NCBI RefSeq assembly: GCF_900103975.1
Contig: NZ_FNIR01000017.1
Span: 1 to 64,000, forward strand
Direction of reading: 5' to 3'
Source: Klenkia soli
GTDB taxonomy: Bacteria > Actinomycetota > Actinomycetes > Mycobacteriales > Geodermatophilaceae
DNA length: 64,000 bases
This document shows positions 1-16,442 of this stretch, piece after piece. Position 1 is the stretch's first letter. The number at the start of each line of letters is the position of its first letter. The notes under the pieces were generated by a model that did no database searches, was not told the origin of the DNA, and worked only from the letters and a program-made list of their open reading frames with translations. The translations under genes were made by a program, and so were the position numbers.

Positions 1-128
1 CAGGTTGCCCACGTGTTACTCACCCGTTCGCCACTAATCCACCAGCAAGCTGGCTTCATCGTTCGACTTGCATGTGTTAAGCACGCCGCCAGCGTTCGTC
101 CTGAGCCAGGATCAAACTCTCCGTAGAT
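1..128 (-). rRNA. rrs: 16S ribosomal RNA, 5' end only (gene runs off the window)
   Basis: Read on the minus strand, the segment carries the universal 16S 5' sequence AGAGTTTGATCCTGGCTCAG, followed by the conserved GACGAACGCTGGCGGCG block and the start of the V1 loop. Only about 128 nt of the roughly 1.5 kb gene are inside the window; the rest lies before position 1. The exact mature 5' end is not fixed by sequence alone, and 128 is an estimate from the usual distance to the conserved block. It lies on the same strand as, and directly downstream of, tyrS, with its own promoter between them. Confidence 0.96.
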
Positions 129-363
129 GAATTCAGATCCAAGGCCGAGAACCAAGAGTTGGCACTCTCGATATCAATCAACCCAACACCCACCCCACCA
201 AAGCAGGGAGGGGATCAAACATATGGCACTGACTTTCGGCACGCTGTTGAGTTCTCAAAGAGCGGACGCGCAGGAACTCCGGCCTCGCGGCCTTCGCTTC
301 CCAGCAGATTGTCCATCTCGGCGTCTCGGGCCCGGCCTCGCGGTCGTTCCCGGCGCAGAGAGA
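129..363 (-). other. rrn transcribed leader (boxA-like antitermination and processing region)
   Basis: This non-coding stretch lies between the rrn promoter and the 16S gene and explains most of the 386-base gene-free interval 129-514. On the minus strand it contains GCTCTTTGAGAACTCAAC (around 248-265), which resembles boxA (TGCTCTTT...) of bacterial rRNA leaders. A GGCC-TCGC-GGCC hairpin (281-292) lies upstream of it. Segments close to the 16S start probably form half of the precursor processing stem, but the partner downstream of 16S is outside the window. No convincing ORF is present. Confidence 0.6.
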
Positions 364-392
364 AAGTTACGTGTCCGGGGCGCCCGTGTCAA
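364..392 (-). promoter_or_regulatory. rrn operon promoter
   Basis: On the minus strand TTGACA (392-387) is followed by a 17-base spacer and TAACTT (369-364). This is a near-ideal sigma-A/HrdB-type promoter and the strongest in the window. The predicted start is near 357, giving a leader of roughly 230 nt before 16S. A perfect 10-bp palindrome GCCACGTGGC (414-423) sits just upstream of the -35 and could be an upstream activating or regulatory site. Confidence 0.8.
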
Positions 393-514
393 ACGCCCCC
401 TGTGGTGACGCCCGCCACGTGGCCGACACGAGCCCGTCACGGGCCGTTCACACGGCACGCGCAGCCACAGGGCGTCCGCGCCGCACGTGGTGGTCGGGGT
501 CCCCCCTGCCCAGG
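393..514. other. Gene-free interval between tyrS stop and rrn promoter
   Basis: About 120 bases with no believable ORF. It holds small dyads, for example GCCCG-TCA-CGGGC (432-444) and GCCACGTGGC (414-423), but no long hairpin with a U-tract. A clear terminator for the arg-tyrS operon is therefore not visible. Transcription may end by a Rho-type mechanism here or read into the rrn leader. Confidence 0.5.
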
Positions 515-1843
515 TCAGGAGGGCAGTCGGACCCCGGCGACAGCCCTCTTGCCCCGGCGGAGCACGACCCATCGGCCAGCCAGCCCGGCATCGGTGGGCA
601 CCGGCGTGTCGGCGTCGAGCACCCGCTCGTTGTTCAGGTAGGCCCCGCCCTCCTTGACCGTGCGGCGGGCGTCGGACAGCGACGAGCACAGGCCGGCCCG
701 CTGCAGCAGCGCCGCCACCGACGGCAGGGCGCCGTCCACGAGGTCGTCGGGTCCGAGCTGGACCGCTCCGGCTTCCGACAACGCGGCGGTCAACGCCCCC
801 TCCCCCAGGGCCGCCAGGTCGTCCCGCCCGAAGAGAGCGCGACCCGCGGCCTCGGCCTGCGCCAGCTCGTCCTCGCCGTGCACCAGGCGGGTGAGCTCCT
901 CGGCCAGGGCGCGCTGCAGCTCCCGGGCCTGCGGCCGCTCCTCCGACGACGCGACCAGTGCCGCGATCTCGTCGGCGGGCCGCTCGGAGAACAGCGGCGC
1001 CCAGGACCGGGCATCGGCGTCGTCGATGCCGAGCCAGTACTGGAAGAACGCGTACGGGCTCGTCAGCTCGGGGTCCAGCCACACGGTGGCGCCCTCGGTC
1101 TTGCCGATCTTCTTGCCGTCGGCCGTGGTGAGCAGCGGGGTGGCCAGCGCGTGCGCGGGAGCGCCGTCGGTGCGGCGGACCAGGTCGACGCCGGCGGTGA
1201 TGTTGCCCCACTGGTCGGACCCGCCGCTCTGCAGCGTGCAGCCGTGCCGCTGGTGCAGCTCGCGGAAGTCGTTCGCCTGCAGGATCTGGTAGCTGAACTC
1301 GGTGTAGCTGATGCCGACGTCGGAGTTCAGCCGCACGGCCACCGCCTCCTTCGCCAGCATCCGGTTGACGCGGAAGTGCTTGCCGATGTCACGGAGGAGG
1401 TCGATCGCCGACAACGGCGCCGTCCAGTCCAGGTTGTTCACGTAGATGGGTGCACGCAGGCCCAGCTCGGCCGCCGGGAGGTCGAGGAAGGGGGCCACCC
1501 GACGCTGGATCCGGTCCACCCAGCGGGCCACCTCGGCCGGGTCGTTGAGCTGACGCTCGGACGTGGGCCGGGGATCGCCGATGAGGCCGGTCGCCCCGCC
1601 GACCAGGACGATCGGCTGGTGCCCCGCGCGGTGCAGCGCCCGCAGCACCATGAACTGCAGCAGGTGGCCGACGTGCAGGCTCGGCGCCGTCGGGTCGAAA
1701 CCGCAGTAGTAGGTGACCGGGCCGGCCGCGAGCGCGGCGCGCAGCTCGGTCTCGTCGGTGCTCTGGGCGATGAGCCCCCGGCGGTGCAGGTCGTCGACGA
1801 CGTCGCCGGGGCTGGTCGTCGAGCTGGTCATGGCGCTGGTCAC
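515..1843 (-). CDS. tyrS: Tyrosine--tRNA ligase
   Basis: Charges tRNA-Tyr in the cytoplasm. The class I signature HVGH (HIGH variant, near residues 57-60) follows the tyrosine pocket motif YYCGFDPTAPSLH. The KMSKS-type loop appears as KIGKT, and an S4-like RNA-binding domain closes the protein (LSDARRTVKEGGAYLNN). Length (~442 aa) matches bacterial TyrRS. The chosen GTG at 1843 overlaps the stop of mpg as GTGA, like the other junctions of this operon, with a weak AGGA upstream. An ATG four codons later (1831) is the alternative. It is the last gene of the long minus-strand arg operon, followed by the rrn promoter. Confidence 0.95.
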   Translation of the reverse strand: MTSAMTSSTTSPGDVVDDLHRRGLIAQSTDETELRAALAAGPVTYYCGFDPTAPSLHVGHLLQFMVLRALHRAGHQPIVLVGGATGLIGDPRPTSERQLNDPAEVARWVDRIQRRVAPFLDLPAAELGLRAPIYVNNLDWTAPLSAIDLLRDIGKHFRVNRMLAKEAVAVRLNSDVGISYTEFSYQILQANDFRELHQRHGCTLQSGGSDQWGNITAGVDLVRRTDGAPAHALATPLLTTADGKKIGKTEGATVWLDPELTSPYAFFQYWLGIDDADARSWAPLFSERPADEIAALVASSEERPQARELQRALAEELTRLVHGEDELAQAEAAGRALFGRDDLAALGEGALTAALSEAGAVQLGPDDLVDGALPSVAALLQRAGLCSSLSDARRTVKEGGAYLNNERVLDADTPVPTDAGLAGRWVVLRRGKRAVAGVRLPS

Positions 1844-2480
1844 GGGGTCCCATCCTGCCCGGCGACGCCACCCCGGCGACGCACCCCTGCCCGGAAGGGG
1901 CTGACGGTGGGGTGCCCGGTCTCGGTGAACCGCCACGGCAGGTCGGCGGCGTGGGTGATCCCGACCCGGGGCCCGGCGGTGGTCGACGACGGCGCCGGTC
2001 CGCGGTGCAGCCTGACCGAGGACCCGGCGTCCAGCAGGTACGAGCCCCGGTCGTCGGGTCCGATGCCCAGCGCCGAGGTCAGCCGGGCCGGCCCCCGCGC
2101 GAGGTCGCGGGGGCGGGCCGAGGCCGGACGGCGGGACCGGGCGAGGGTCTCCCCCACCACCACCTCGCCGGCGCGCAGCAGCACCGCCGATCCGTCGCCC
2201 TCGTGGGCCACGACCACGTTGGCGCACCAGTGCACCCCGTAGCTGAAGTAGACGTACAGGTGACCGGGCGGCCCGAACATCACCGCCGACCGGGGTGTGG
2301 GGCCCCGGTGGGAGTGCGCGGCCGGGTCGTCACCGGCCCCGGAGTAGGCCTCGACCTCGGTGAGCCGGACCGCCGTCGTCCCTCCCGGCCGGTCCGTGAC
2401 CAGCCAGCACCCCAGCAGGGACGCCGCGACGTCCGGCAGCGGCCCGATCAGCTCGTCGGGACGCAGCAGCGGCCCCGGCA

Positions 2481-2481
<1 letters not shown>
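1840..2481 (-). CDS. mpg: DNA-3-methyladenine glycosylase (AAG/MPG family)
   Basis: Removes alkylated purines such as 3-methyladenine in base-excision repair. The 213-residue protein shows AAG-fold hallmarks: the catalytic-site segment TEVEAYSGAGDDPAAHSHRG, then RSAVMFGPPGHLYVYFSYG, then ARGPARLTSALGI. Length is normal. The ATG start at 2481 overlaps the argH stop as ATGA and its own stop overlaps tyrS, so it is translationally coupled to both. Its position between argH and tyrS agrees with the neighbourhood known in other actinobacteria (mpg beside tyrS in mycobacteria). Confidence 0.93.
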
Positions 2482-6541
<4,060 letters not shown>

Positions 6542-6545
<4 letters not shown>

Positions 6546-7531
6546 GGTGCTGACTCCTCTCCTGGCGCGGCAGGGACGACCATCGTCCCGGTGCCCTCGG
6601 TGGTGAACATCTCCAGCAGCAGGGCGTGCGGCAACCGGCCGTCGACGACGGTCGCGCGCTGCACACCGCCCTGCACCGCCCGCAGGCAGGCGGCCATCTT
6701 CGGGATCATCCCGGCGTCCAGCGTCGGGAGGATCGTCTCGAGCTCGGCGGCGTCGATCTGCTCGACCAACGACGCCTTGTCCGGCCAGTCGGAGTAGAGG
6801 CCCTCGACGTCGGTGAGCACGACCAGCTTGACCGCGCCGAGCGCGACGGCGAGCGCGGCCGCGGCGGTGTCGGCGTTGACGTTGTGCAGCACGCCGTCCT
6901 TGTCGGGCGCGACGGTGGCCACGACCGGGATGTGCCCGGCCTCGAGCAGCGCGGTGACCGGGGTGGGGTCGACGGCGACGACATCGCCGACCAGGCCGAC
7001 GTCGACCTGCTGACCGGCCACGGTGGCGGTGGTGCGCTCGGCGGTGAACAGGCCGCCGTCCTCGCCGGAGAGCCCGATGGCCAGCGGACCGTGGGTGTTG
7101 ATCAGCCCGACGACCTCGGGGCCGACCTGGCCGACCAGCACCATGCGGACGACGCCGATGGTCTCGGGCGTGGTGACCCGCAGGCCGCCGCGGAACTCGC
7201 TCTCGACGCCGAGCCGGGACAGCATCGAGCTGACCTGCGGGCCGCCGCCGTGCACGACGACGGGGAGGATGCCGCAGGTGCGCAGGAAGACCATGTCCTC
7301 GGCGAACGCCGCCCGGCAGGCCTCGTCGACCATGGCGTGCCCGCCGTACTTCACGACGACGACGTTGCCGTGGAACTCCTTGAGCCACGGCAGCGCCCCG
7401 GTGAGGACGGCTACCTTGGCCGCGTCGCCCGCCGGGTCGGGGGTGCGCATGACCCGGCTGGTGCCGTAGCGCCGCTTGGGCGGCACCTCGTCGGGGCGGA
7501 CGTCGGGCGGGGTGGGGTCCTGGGCGGTCAT
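6542..7531 (-). CDS. argB: Acetylglutamate kinase
   Basis: Phosphorylates N-acetylglutamate, the controlled step of the pathway. The amino-acid-kinase fold is shown by [10 protein letters not shown] (nucleotide lysine), the glycine-rich [14 protein letters not shown], the HNVNADTAA substrate region, and the phosphate-binding lysine in DAGMIPKM. It has 329 aa with an N-terminal extension of about 35 residues rich in P and charged residues. Such extensions often go with arginine-sensitive hexameric NAGKs; that is inference. The ATG at 7531 overlaps the argJ stop. Confidence 0.97.
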
Positions 7532-8679
7532 GTCGAGTAGGCCGAGTTCTCGTGGACGTAGGCGATGGACAGGTCGTTGGTCCAGATCGTGGCCTGCTCG
7601 GTGCCGGCGGCGAGGTCGACGTCGATGGTGATGGCCCGGCCGGTGAGGTCGACGCCGTCGCGGTCGTCGCCGATCGCGCCGCCCCGGCAGACGGTCACGC
7701 CGTTGATGGTGACGTCGACCCGGCCGGCCTCGAAGGCGGCGTCGGTGGTGCCGATGGCAGCCAGCACCCGACCCCAGTTGGGGTCGTTGCCGAACAGCGC
7801 GGTCTTGAGCAGGTTGTTGCGGGCGCAGGCGCGGCCGGCGGTGAGGGCGTCCTGCACGGTCGCCGCACCGCGGACGGTGATCGCGATGTCCTTGGTCGAG
7901 CCCTCGGCGTCGGCAAGCAGCTGCATCGCGAGGTCCAGGCAGGCGGCGTCCAGCGCCGCGCCGAGCTCCTCGGCCGTCGGGGTGACCCCGGAGGCCCCGT
8001 TGGCCAGCACCACCACGGTGTCGTTGGTGGACAGGCAACCGTCGCTGTCGACCCGCTCGAAGGAGTGCGCGGTGGCGTGCCGCAGCGCCGGCTCCAGCAC
8101 CTCGGCCGGCACCACGGCGTCGGTGGTCAGGACGACGAGCATCGTGGCCAGGCTCGGGGCCAGCATGCCCGCGCCCTTGGCCATGCCGCCGACCGTCCAC
8201 CCCTCGCGGGCCTGCACGGTCGTCTTGGGCACCGAGTCGGTGGTCATGATCGCGCGGGCGGCGGCCGGCCCGCCGTCGGCGGACAGCGCGGCCACGGCCG
8301 CGGTGACCCCTGCGGTGAGGTGGTCCATCGGCAACCGGACGCCGATCAGCCCGGTGGAGGCCACCGCCACGTCGATCGCGCCCAGGCCGAGGGCGGCCGC
8401 GGCGTGCTCGGCGGTGGCGTGGGTGTCCTGGAAGCCCTCGGGGCCGGTGCAGGCGTTGGCCCCGCCGGAGTTGAGGACCACGGCGCGCACCCGCCCGCCG
8501 GCGAGCACCTGCTTCGACCACAGCACGGGGGCGGCCGGGAACCGGTTGGTGGTGAACACGGCGGCCGCGACGTCGTCCGGGCCGTCGTTGACGACGACGG
8601 CGACGTCGGGGTCGCCGAAGGACTTGAGACCGGCGGCGACGCCGGCGGCCCGGAACCCCTGGGGTGCGGTGACGCTCAC
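7528..8679 (-). CDS. argJ: Bifunctional ornithine acetyltransferase / N-acetylglutamate synthase
   Basis: Recycles the acetyl group from N-acetylornithine to glutamate, and in bifunctional forms also makes N-acetylglutamate from acetyl-CoA. The 383-aa precursor contains the autocleavage region [14 protein letters not shown], where the Ala-Thr bond is cut and Thr becomes the N-terminal nucleophile. Other family blocks are [12 protein letters not shown] and FGNDPNWGR, and the C-terminus NSAYST fits the ArgJ family. The GTG start overlaps the argC stop by 4 bp. Whether it is mono- or bifunctional cannot be told from sequence alone. Confidence 0.95.
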   Translation of the reverse strand: MSVTAPQGFRAAGVAAGLKSFGDPDVAVVVNDGPDDVAAAVFTTNRFPAAPVLWSKQVLAGGRVRAVVLNSGGANACTGPEGFQDTHATAEHAAAALGLGAIDVAVASTGLIGVRLPMDHLTAGVTAAVAALSADGGPAAARAIMTTDSVPKTTVQAREGWTVGGMAKGAGMLAPSLATMLVVLTTDAVVPAEVLEPALRHATAHSFERVDSDGCLSTNDTVVVLANGASGVTPTAEELGAALDAACLDLAMQLLADAEGSTKDIAITVRGAATVQDALTAGRACARNNLLKTALFGNDPNWGRVLAAIGTTDAAFEAGRVDVTINGVTVCRGGAIGDDRDGVDLTGRAITIDVDLAAGTEQATIWTNDLSIAYVHENSAYST

Positions 8680-9716
8680 GGCGCGACCCCCACCAGCGGC
8701 AGGCCGAGGGTCTCGGGCAGGCCGAGGGCGAGGTTGGCGCACTGGATCGCGCCGCCTGCCGTGCCCTTGGTCAGGTTGTCGACCGCGGCCACGACGACCA
8801 GCCGGCCGGCGTCGGGGTCGACGGTGACCTGCAGGGCGACGGTGTTGGCCCCGAGGACGGCGGCCGTGGTCGGCCACTGGCCCTCGGGCAGCAGGTGCAC
8901 GAACGGCTCGTCGGCGTAGGCCTTCTCGTAGGCGGCCCGGGCGGCCTCGGCGTCGACGCCGGGCAGCACCTTCGCCGAGCAGGTGGCCAGGATGCCGCGG
9001 GCCATGGGCACCAGGGTCGGGGTGAAGCTCACGCCGACAGGTGTACCGGCAGCCACCGACAGGTTCTGCACCATCTCCGGGGTGTGCCGGTGCACGCCGC
9101 CGACGCCGTAGGCGCTGGCCGCGCCCATCACCTCGGAGCCGATCAGGTTGGGCTTGGCCGCCCGGCCGGCACCGGACGTGCCCGACGCCGCCACGACGAC
9201 GACCTCGGGCTCGACCAGGCCGGCCGCCAGGGCGGGGGCCATGGCGAGCGACACGCTGGTCGGGTAGCAGCCGGGGACGGCGATCCGCCGCGCACCGGCG
9301 ATCTGCGCCCGCTGACCGGGCAGCTCGGGCAGCCCGTAGGGCCAGGTGCCGGCGTGCTCGCTGCCGTACCAGCGCTGCCAGGCCGCGGGGTCGGCGAGCC
9401 GGTGGTCGGCGCCGCAGTCGAGCACCAGGACGTCGTCCGGGAGACCGGCCGCGATGGCCCCGGAGGCACCGTGCGGCAGGGCCAGGACGACGACGTCGTA
9501 GCCGGCGAGGTCGGCGGGGTCGGAGGGCTGCACGACCATGTCCGCGTAGGGCAGCAGGTGGGGCTGCGACTCCCCCAGGCGTCGGCCGGCGCTCGATGCT
9601 GCGTGCACCCCGGCCAGCTGCAGCTGCGGGTGCCCGGCCAGCAGCCGGCACACCTCACCGCCCGCGTACCCGGTGGCGCCGGTGACCCCGACCGTCCACG
9701 TCCGCTCTGCGTTCAC
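8676..9716 (-). CDS. argC: N-acetyl-gamma-glutamyl-phosphate reductase
   Basis: NADPH-dependent reduction of N-acetylglutamyl phosphate, and first gene of the arg operon. It has a Rossmann motif [13 protein letters not shown] at the N-terminus and the catalytic cysteine in VPGCYPTS; downstream blocks include HRHTPEM. Length 346 aa is normal. The GTG at 9716 is chosen because the Rossmann strand begins about 10 residues later and no SD is present. A -10-like CATACT lies at the spacing expected for a leaderless mRNA. A longer in-frame reading to 9974 would run through the ARG box and is rejected. Confidence 0.96.
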   Translation of the reverse strand: MNAERTWTVGVTGATGYAGGEVCRLLAGHPQLQLAGVHAASSAGRRLGESQPHLLPYADMVVQPSDPADLAGYDVVVLALPHGASGAIAAGLPDDVLVLDCGADHRLADPAAWQRWYGSEHAGTWPYGLPELPGQRAQIAGARRIAVPGCYPTSVSLAMAPALAAGLVEPEVVVVAASGTSGAGRAAKPNLIGSEVMGAASAYGVGGVHRHTPEMVQNLSVAAGTPVGVSFTPTLVPMARGILATCSAKVLPGVDAEAARAAYEKAYADEPFVHLLPEGQWPTTAAVLGANTVALQVTVDPDAGRLVVVAAVDNLTKGTAGGAIQCANLALGLPETLGLPLVGVAP

Positions 9717-9718
9717 GA

Positions 9719-9732
9719 TGCATGAGTATGCA
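9719..9732. promoter_or_regulatory. ARG box (ArgR operator) overlapping the argC promoter
   Basis: TGCATGAGTATGCA is a perfect dyad (TGCAT-N4-ATGCA), the form of ARG boxes in bacteria (TGAATN4ATTCA-like). It ends 2 bases before the argC GTG. Its minus-strand reading contains CATACT (9730-9725), a plausible -10 for a transcript starting at or within 2 bases of the GTG. Binding of ArgR here would block RNA polymerase directly. The gene on the other side starts at 9793-9844, so the site may also touch that promoter. Confidence 0.75.
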
Positions 9733-9843
9733 CTACGCCGGATGGGTTTGCAGTGACCGGTGTCGGAGCGGCGCAGCCGGATGCGGTCCGGGATGATCGT
9801 CGCGCAGGAGGACGCCGTCCACCCGCCCGACGAGAGGCCCCCG

Positions 9844-10740
9844 GTGTCCCCGTTCGACCGGATCGTGATCGTGTTCAACCCGCAGAGCACCGGCGACGCC
9901 CCGACCCTGGCCCGCGAGCTGCGCGACGACGTCGCCGAGCAGCACCCCGACCTGCCCGTCGAGCTCGCCCCCACCCAGCGCGCCGGGCACGGCCGGGAGC
10001 TCGCCGCCGCGGCGGCCCGCGACGGGCGGCCGTTGGTCGTCTCGGTCAGCGGGGACGGCGGCTACAACGACGTCGTCAACGGGATGATGGACGCCGCCAA
10101 CCCCGACGCGGTGGCCGCCGTGCGGGGGGCCGGCAACGCCAACGACCACCGCCGCGCGACCAGGCGCCGGCCGCTGGACGCCGCGATCGGGCACGCGCTG
10201 CGCACCGGCGAGACCGCCCGCTTCGACCTGCTGCGGCTCACCGTGACCCCGCCCGGGGGCCGGCCGGAGGTCCGCTACGCGCACTCCTACATCGGGCTGG
10301 GCATCACACCGGTGGTCGCGGTGGACATCGAGGAGGGCGGCAAGGGCAGCTGGCGGGAGATCGTCGCCGTCGTCCGCGGGTTCCGACGGTTCCGGCCGTT
10401 CCCGGTGGACCTGGCCGACGGGTCGCGGCTCGAGGTGGACAGCCTGCTCTACGCCAACATCGACCGGATGGCCAAGGTGGCCACGCTCTCGGACGACGGC
10501 CGCCCGGACGACGGCGAGTTCGAGCTTGTGCTGCTCCCCCACCACAGCAAGCTGCGGGTGCTGGTCACCGCGCTGCGCTCGGCCACGATCGGGCTCGGCC
10601 CGCAGCCGCACGAGACGCACCACGAGCTGACCATCCGCAGCCCGATGCCGCTCCAGCTGGACGGCGAGCTGGTGGAGCTGGCCGCCGACACCCACGTCGC
10701 CGTCGACATCGCCGCCGGCGCGCTGCGCACGATCGGCTGA
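9844..10740 (+). CDS. Diacylglycerol-kinase-like lipid kinase domain protein (atypical)
   Basis: Resembles the DAGK catalytic/YegS-LCB5 fold. It opens with [14 protein letters not shown], has the nucleotide-loop region [16 protein letters not shown], and a C-terminal beta-rich part ending in [12 protein letters not shown], as in lipid kinases whose last strands read QVDGE. The canonical GGDGT is changed to SGDGG (residues 69-73) and the usual GTGND is GAGNAND, so kinase activity is uncertain. The GTG at 9844 is chosen for the upstream AGAGG. In-frame starts at 9760, 9781 and 9793 would add up to 28 residues. It is divergent from argC. Confidence 0.75.
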   Translation: MSPFDRIVIVFNPQSTGDAPTLARELRDDVAEQHPDLPVELAPTQRAGHGRELAAAAARDGRPLVVSVSGDGGYNDVVNGMMDAANPDAVAAVRGAGNANDHRRATRRRPLDAAIGHALRTGETARFDLLRLTVTPPGGRPEVRYAHSYIGLGITPVVAVDIEEGGKGSWREIVAVVRGFRRFRPFPVDLADGSRLEVDSLLYANIDRMAKVATLSDDGRPDDGEFELVLLPHHSKLRVLVTALRSATIGLGPQPHETHHELTIRSPMPLQLDGELVELAADTHVAVDIAAGALRTIG

Positions 10741-10752
10741 GCACCAGCCCTC

Positions 10753-10812
10753 GCTCGATGTGACATCCAGCGGTGTCGCCGGCCCCGGACACCCCTGGAT
10801 GTCACACGGAGC
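10753..10812. terminator. Large hairpin between convergent genes (bidirectional terminator candidate)
   Basis: Arms 10753-10777 and 10788-10812 are complementary over 25 positions with three mismatches; the inner 19-base arms have only one. The 10-base loop is 10778-10787. It fills the gap between the plus-strand kinase-like gene and the minus-strand SDR gene. There is no T-tract on either side, so a classical intrinsic terminator is not certain. It could also be a dispersed palindromic repeat. Confidence 0.6.
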
Positions 10813-10815
10813 GAC

Positions 10816-11590
10816 TCAGGCGACCGGGTCTGCCGCCCCGTGGGGAAGCAGCCGGACCTGGCGCTGGGTGCCCTCGGGGTGCGTCGCGGCGAGGGCCTCG
10901 ACGGTGTCCTTGCCGGCGCGGACGAAGCGGCCCGACCAGTGGTCGAGGCGGCCCTCGCCGATCGCGGCCACCAGGTCGACGACGGCCGACGCCGGCGTCC
11001 AGTCCTCGAACCCCTGCCACATCGCCATCGAGCGGGTCATCGGGGTGTCCACGACCCCGGGGGCGACGTCGAAGGCCAGCACCCCGGCCGCGGCGAGGGA
11101 CTCGGTGATGCGCAGTTGACCGGCCTTGCCGACGGAGTAGGCGCTGTAGTCGGGGTTGGCCCGGGTGGACATGCCGCTGGCCAGGTCGACCACGCGACCG
11201 CTCCCCCGCGCCACCATCGCCGGCACCACGGCCTGCACCAGGTGGAACGGCCCGCGCAGCTGGCTCTCCACGACCGACCACCACTGGTCGGGGTCGGCCT
11301 GCCACACCGGCACCTCGGCGGCGTCGATCAGCCCGGCGTTGTTGACCAGCAGGTCGACGGGGCCCAGTTCGGCGGTCACCCGCTCGACCGCGGCCCGGAC
11401 GGCGCCCAGGTCGGTGACGTCGGCGGGGACGGCCAGACCACCGAGGCCGTCCATCGCCGCGGCCAGCCGGTCGGCGCCGCGGGCCAGACCGGCGACCCGG
11501 GCGCCGCGCTCGGCGAGCCCCCGGGCCAGCTCGAGCCCGATGCCGGTGGAGGCACCGGTGACCAGCGCGACCTGCCCGGCCAGCGACCCC

Positions 11591-11598
<8 letters not shown>
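10816..11598 (-). CDS. Short-chain dehydrogenase/reductase (SDR) family oxidoreductase
   Basis: Classical SDR of about 260 residues. The N-terminal NAD(P) motif is VTGASTGIG, followed by LLVNNAG and the active-site pattern SGM...YSAYSVGK (Tyr and Lys four apart, with an upstream Ser). The C-terminal PGVVDTPM segment is typical. The substrate cannot be read from sequence. The GTG at 11598 overlaps the end of pheT by 8 bp; another GTG at 11610 is possible. Coupling to pheST looks like simple operon read-through, not a shared pathway. Confidence 0.88.
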
Positions 11599-15769
<4,171 letters not shown>

Positions 15770-15852
15770 GGCTCAGCAGTCTCCCAGGCAGCGCCGCGCG
15801 TCGGACAACGTGTCGGTCGGACTGCGCTGCGTGACCACCCGGCGAGTGCTGC

Positions 15853-15864
15853 GTACGAACGTAC
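15853..15864. promoter_or_regulatory. TetR operator candidate
   Basis: GTACGAACGTAC is a perfect dyad (GTACG-AA-CGTAC). Its left end lies 35 bases upstream of the GTG of the plus-strand TetR gene, so it covers the -35 position of the leaderless promoter next to it. Short dyads of this kind between a TetR gene and its target are common operators. Which of the two divergent TetR proteins binds it cannot be told. Confidence 0.5.
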
Positions 15865-15875
15865 ACATCGCCTGC

Positions 15876-15881
15876 TACGGT
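15876..15881 (+). promoter_or_regulatory. -10 element of a probably leaderless promoter (TetR-MFS pair)
   Basis: TACGGT (TAnnnT type) ends 7 bases before the GTG at 15888. That spacing places the transcription start on the G of the start codon. No SD lies upstream of the GTG. Leaderless transcripts are frequent in actinobacteria (known); use here is inferred. Confidence 0.5.
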
Positions 15882-15887
15882 CCTCCC

Positions 15888-16442
15888 GTGAGCACCGCAC
15901 CCCGGCGGCACGACCCCGACCGCCGCGACCGACTCGTCGACGTGACCATCGACGTCATCGCCGAGCACGGCCTGGCCGGGCTCACCGCCCGCCGGATCGC
16001 CACCGCGGCCGACGTCCCGCTCGGGTCGGTGACCTACCACTTCGACGGCCTCGGCGACCTCGTCCGCGAGGCCTTCGTCCGGCACTCCCGCACGATGGCC
16101 CGCGTCTTCGCCGCCCACTTCGCCGACGTCACCGACCGGGCGTCGATGCTGGAGGCGGCCACCGACTTCGTGCTGCAGGGCCACCGCGCCTCGCCGCGGG
16201 AGTGGGCGGTGGCCTACGAGCTCTACCTGGCCGCCCTCCGTCGACCCGCCCTGCGCGAGGTCACGGAGTCCTGGATGGGCAGCAGCCGGCAGACCCTGCA
16301 GCGCGTGCTGGCCCCCGACCTGGCCCGCGCGCTCGACGGCGTCATGGAGGGCCTGACCATGCACGCGATCCTCACCACCGCACCACCGACCCGCGAGGAG
16401 ACCCGAGCCGTGCTCGCCCGCGTCCTGGAGGTCACCCCGTGA
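15888..16442 (+). CDS. TetR family transcriptional regulator (likely controls the adjacent MFS gene)
   Basis: 184 aa with an HTH of the form AGLTARRIATAADVPLGSVT followed by YHFDGLGDLV, a TetR_N domain of the type with a His in the recognition helix. The C-terminal region (LQGHRASPREWAVAYELYL) resembles regulators beside efflux pumps. Its stop overlaps the MFS start as GTGA, so the two genes are co-translated. A dyad over its -35 suggests autorepression relieved by a substrate of the pump. Confidence 0.88.
   Translation: MSTAPRRHDPDRRDRLVDVTIDVIAEHGLAGLTARRIATAADVPLGSVTYHFDGLGDLVREAFVRHSRTMARVFAAHFADVTDRASMLEAATDFVLQGHRASPREWAVAYELYLAALRRPALREVTESWMGSSRQTLQRVLAPDLARALDGVMEGLTMHAILTTAPPTREETRAVLARVLEVTP

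Noticed and set aside
393-514. Intrinsic terminator after tyrS
   Set aside because: Only short dyads without a following T-run, below the standard for a terminator call.
255-1211. Long open reading frames antisense to or out of frame with tyrS and the 16S leader
   Set aside because: Arg/Pro/Ala-rich shadow frames, as expected when GC is high at third positions. They overlap a gene with full family motifs and carry no motif of their own.
1844-2227. N-terminal extension of tyrS
   Set aside because: The open frame simply continues antisense-like through mpg with unrelated residues. The TyrRS family begins close to the chosen GTG/ATG.
9717-9974. Extension of argC to 9974
   Set aside because: It would cross the ARG box and the divergent promoter, and the extra residues have no counterpart in ArgC.
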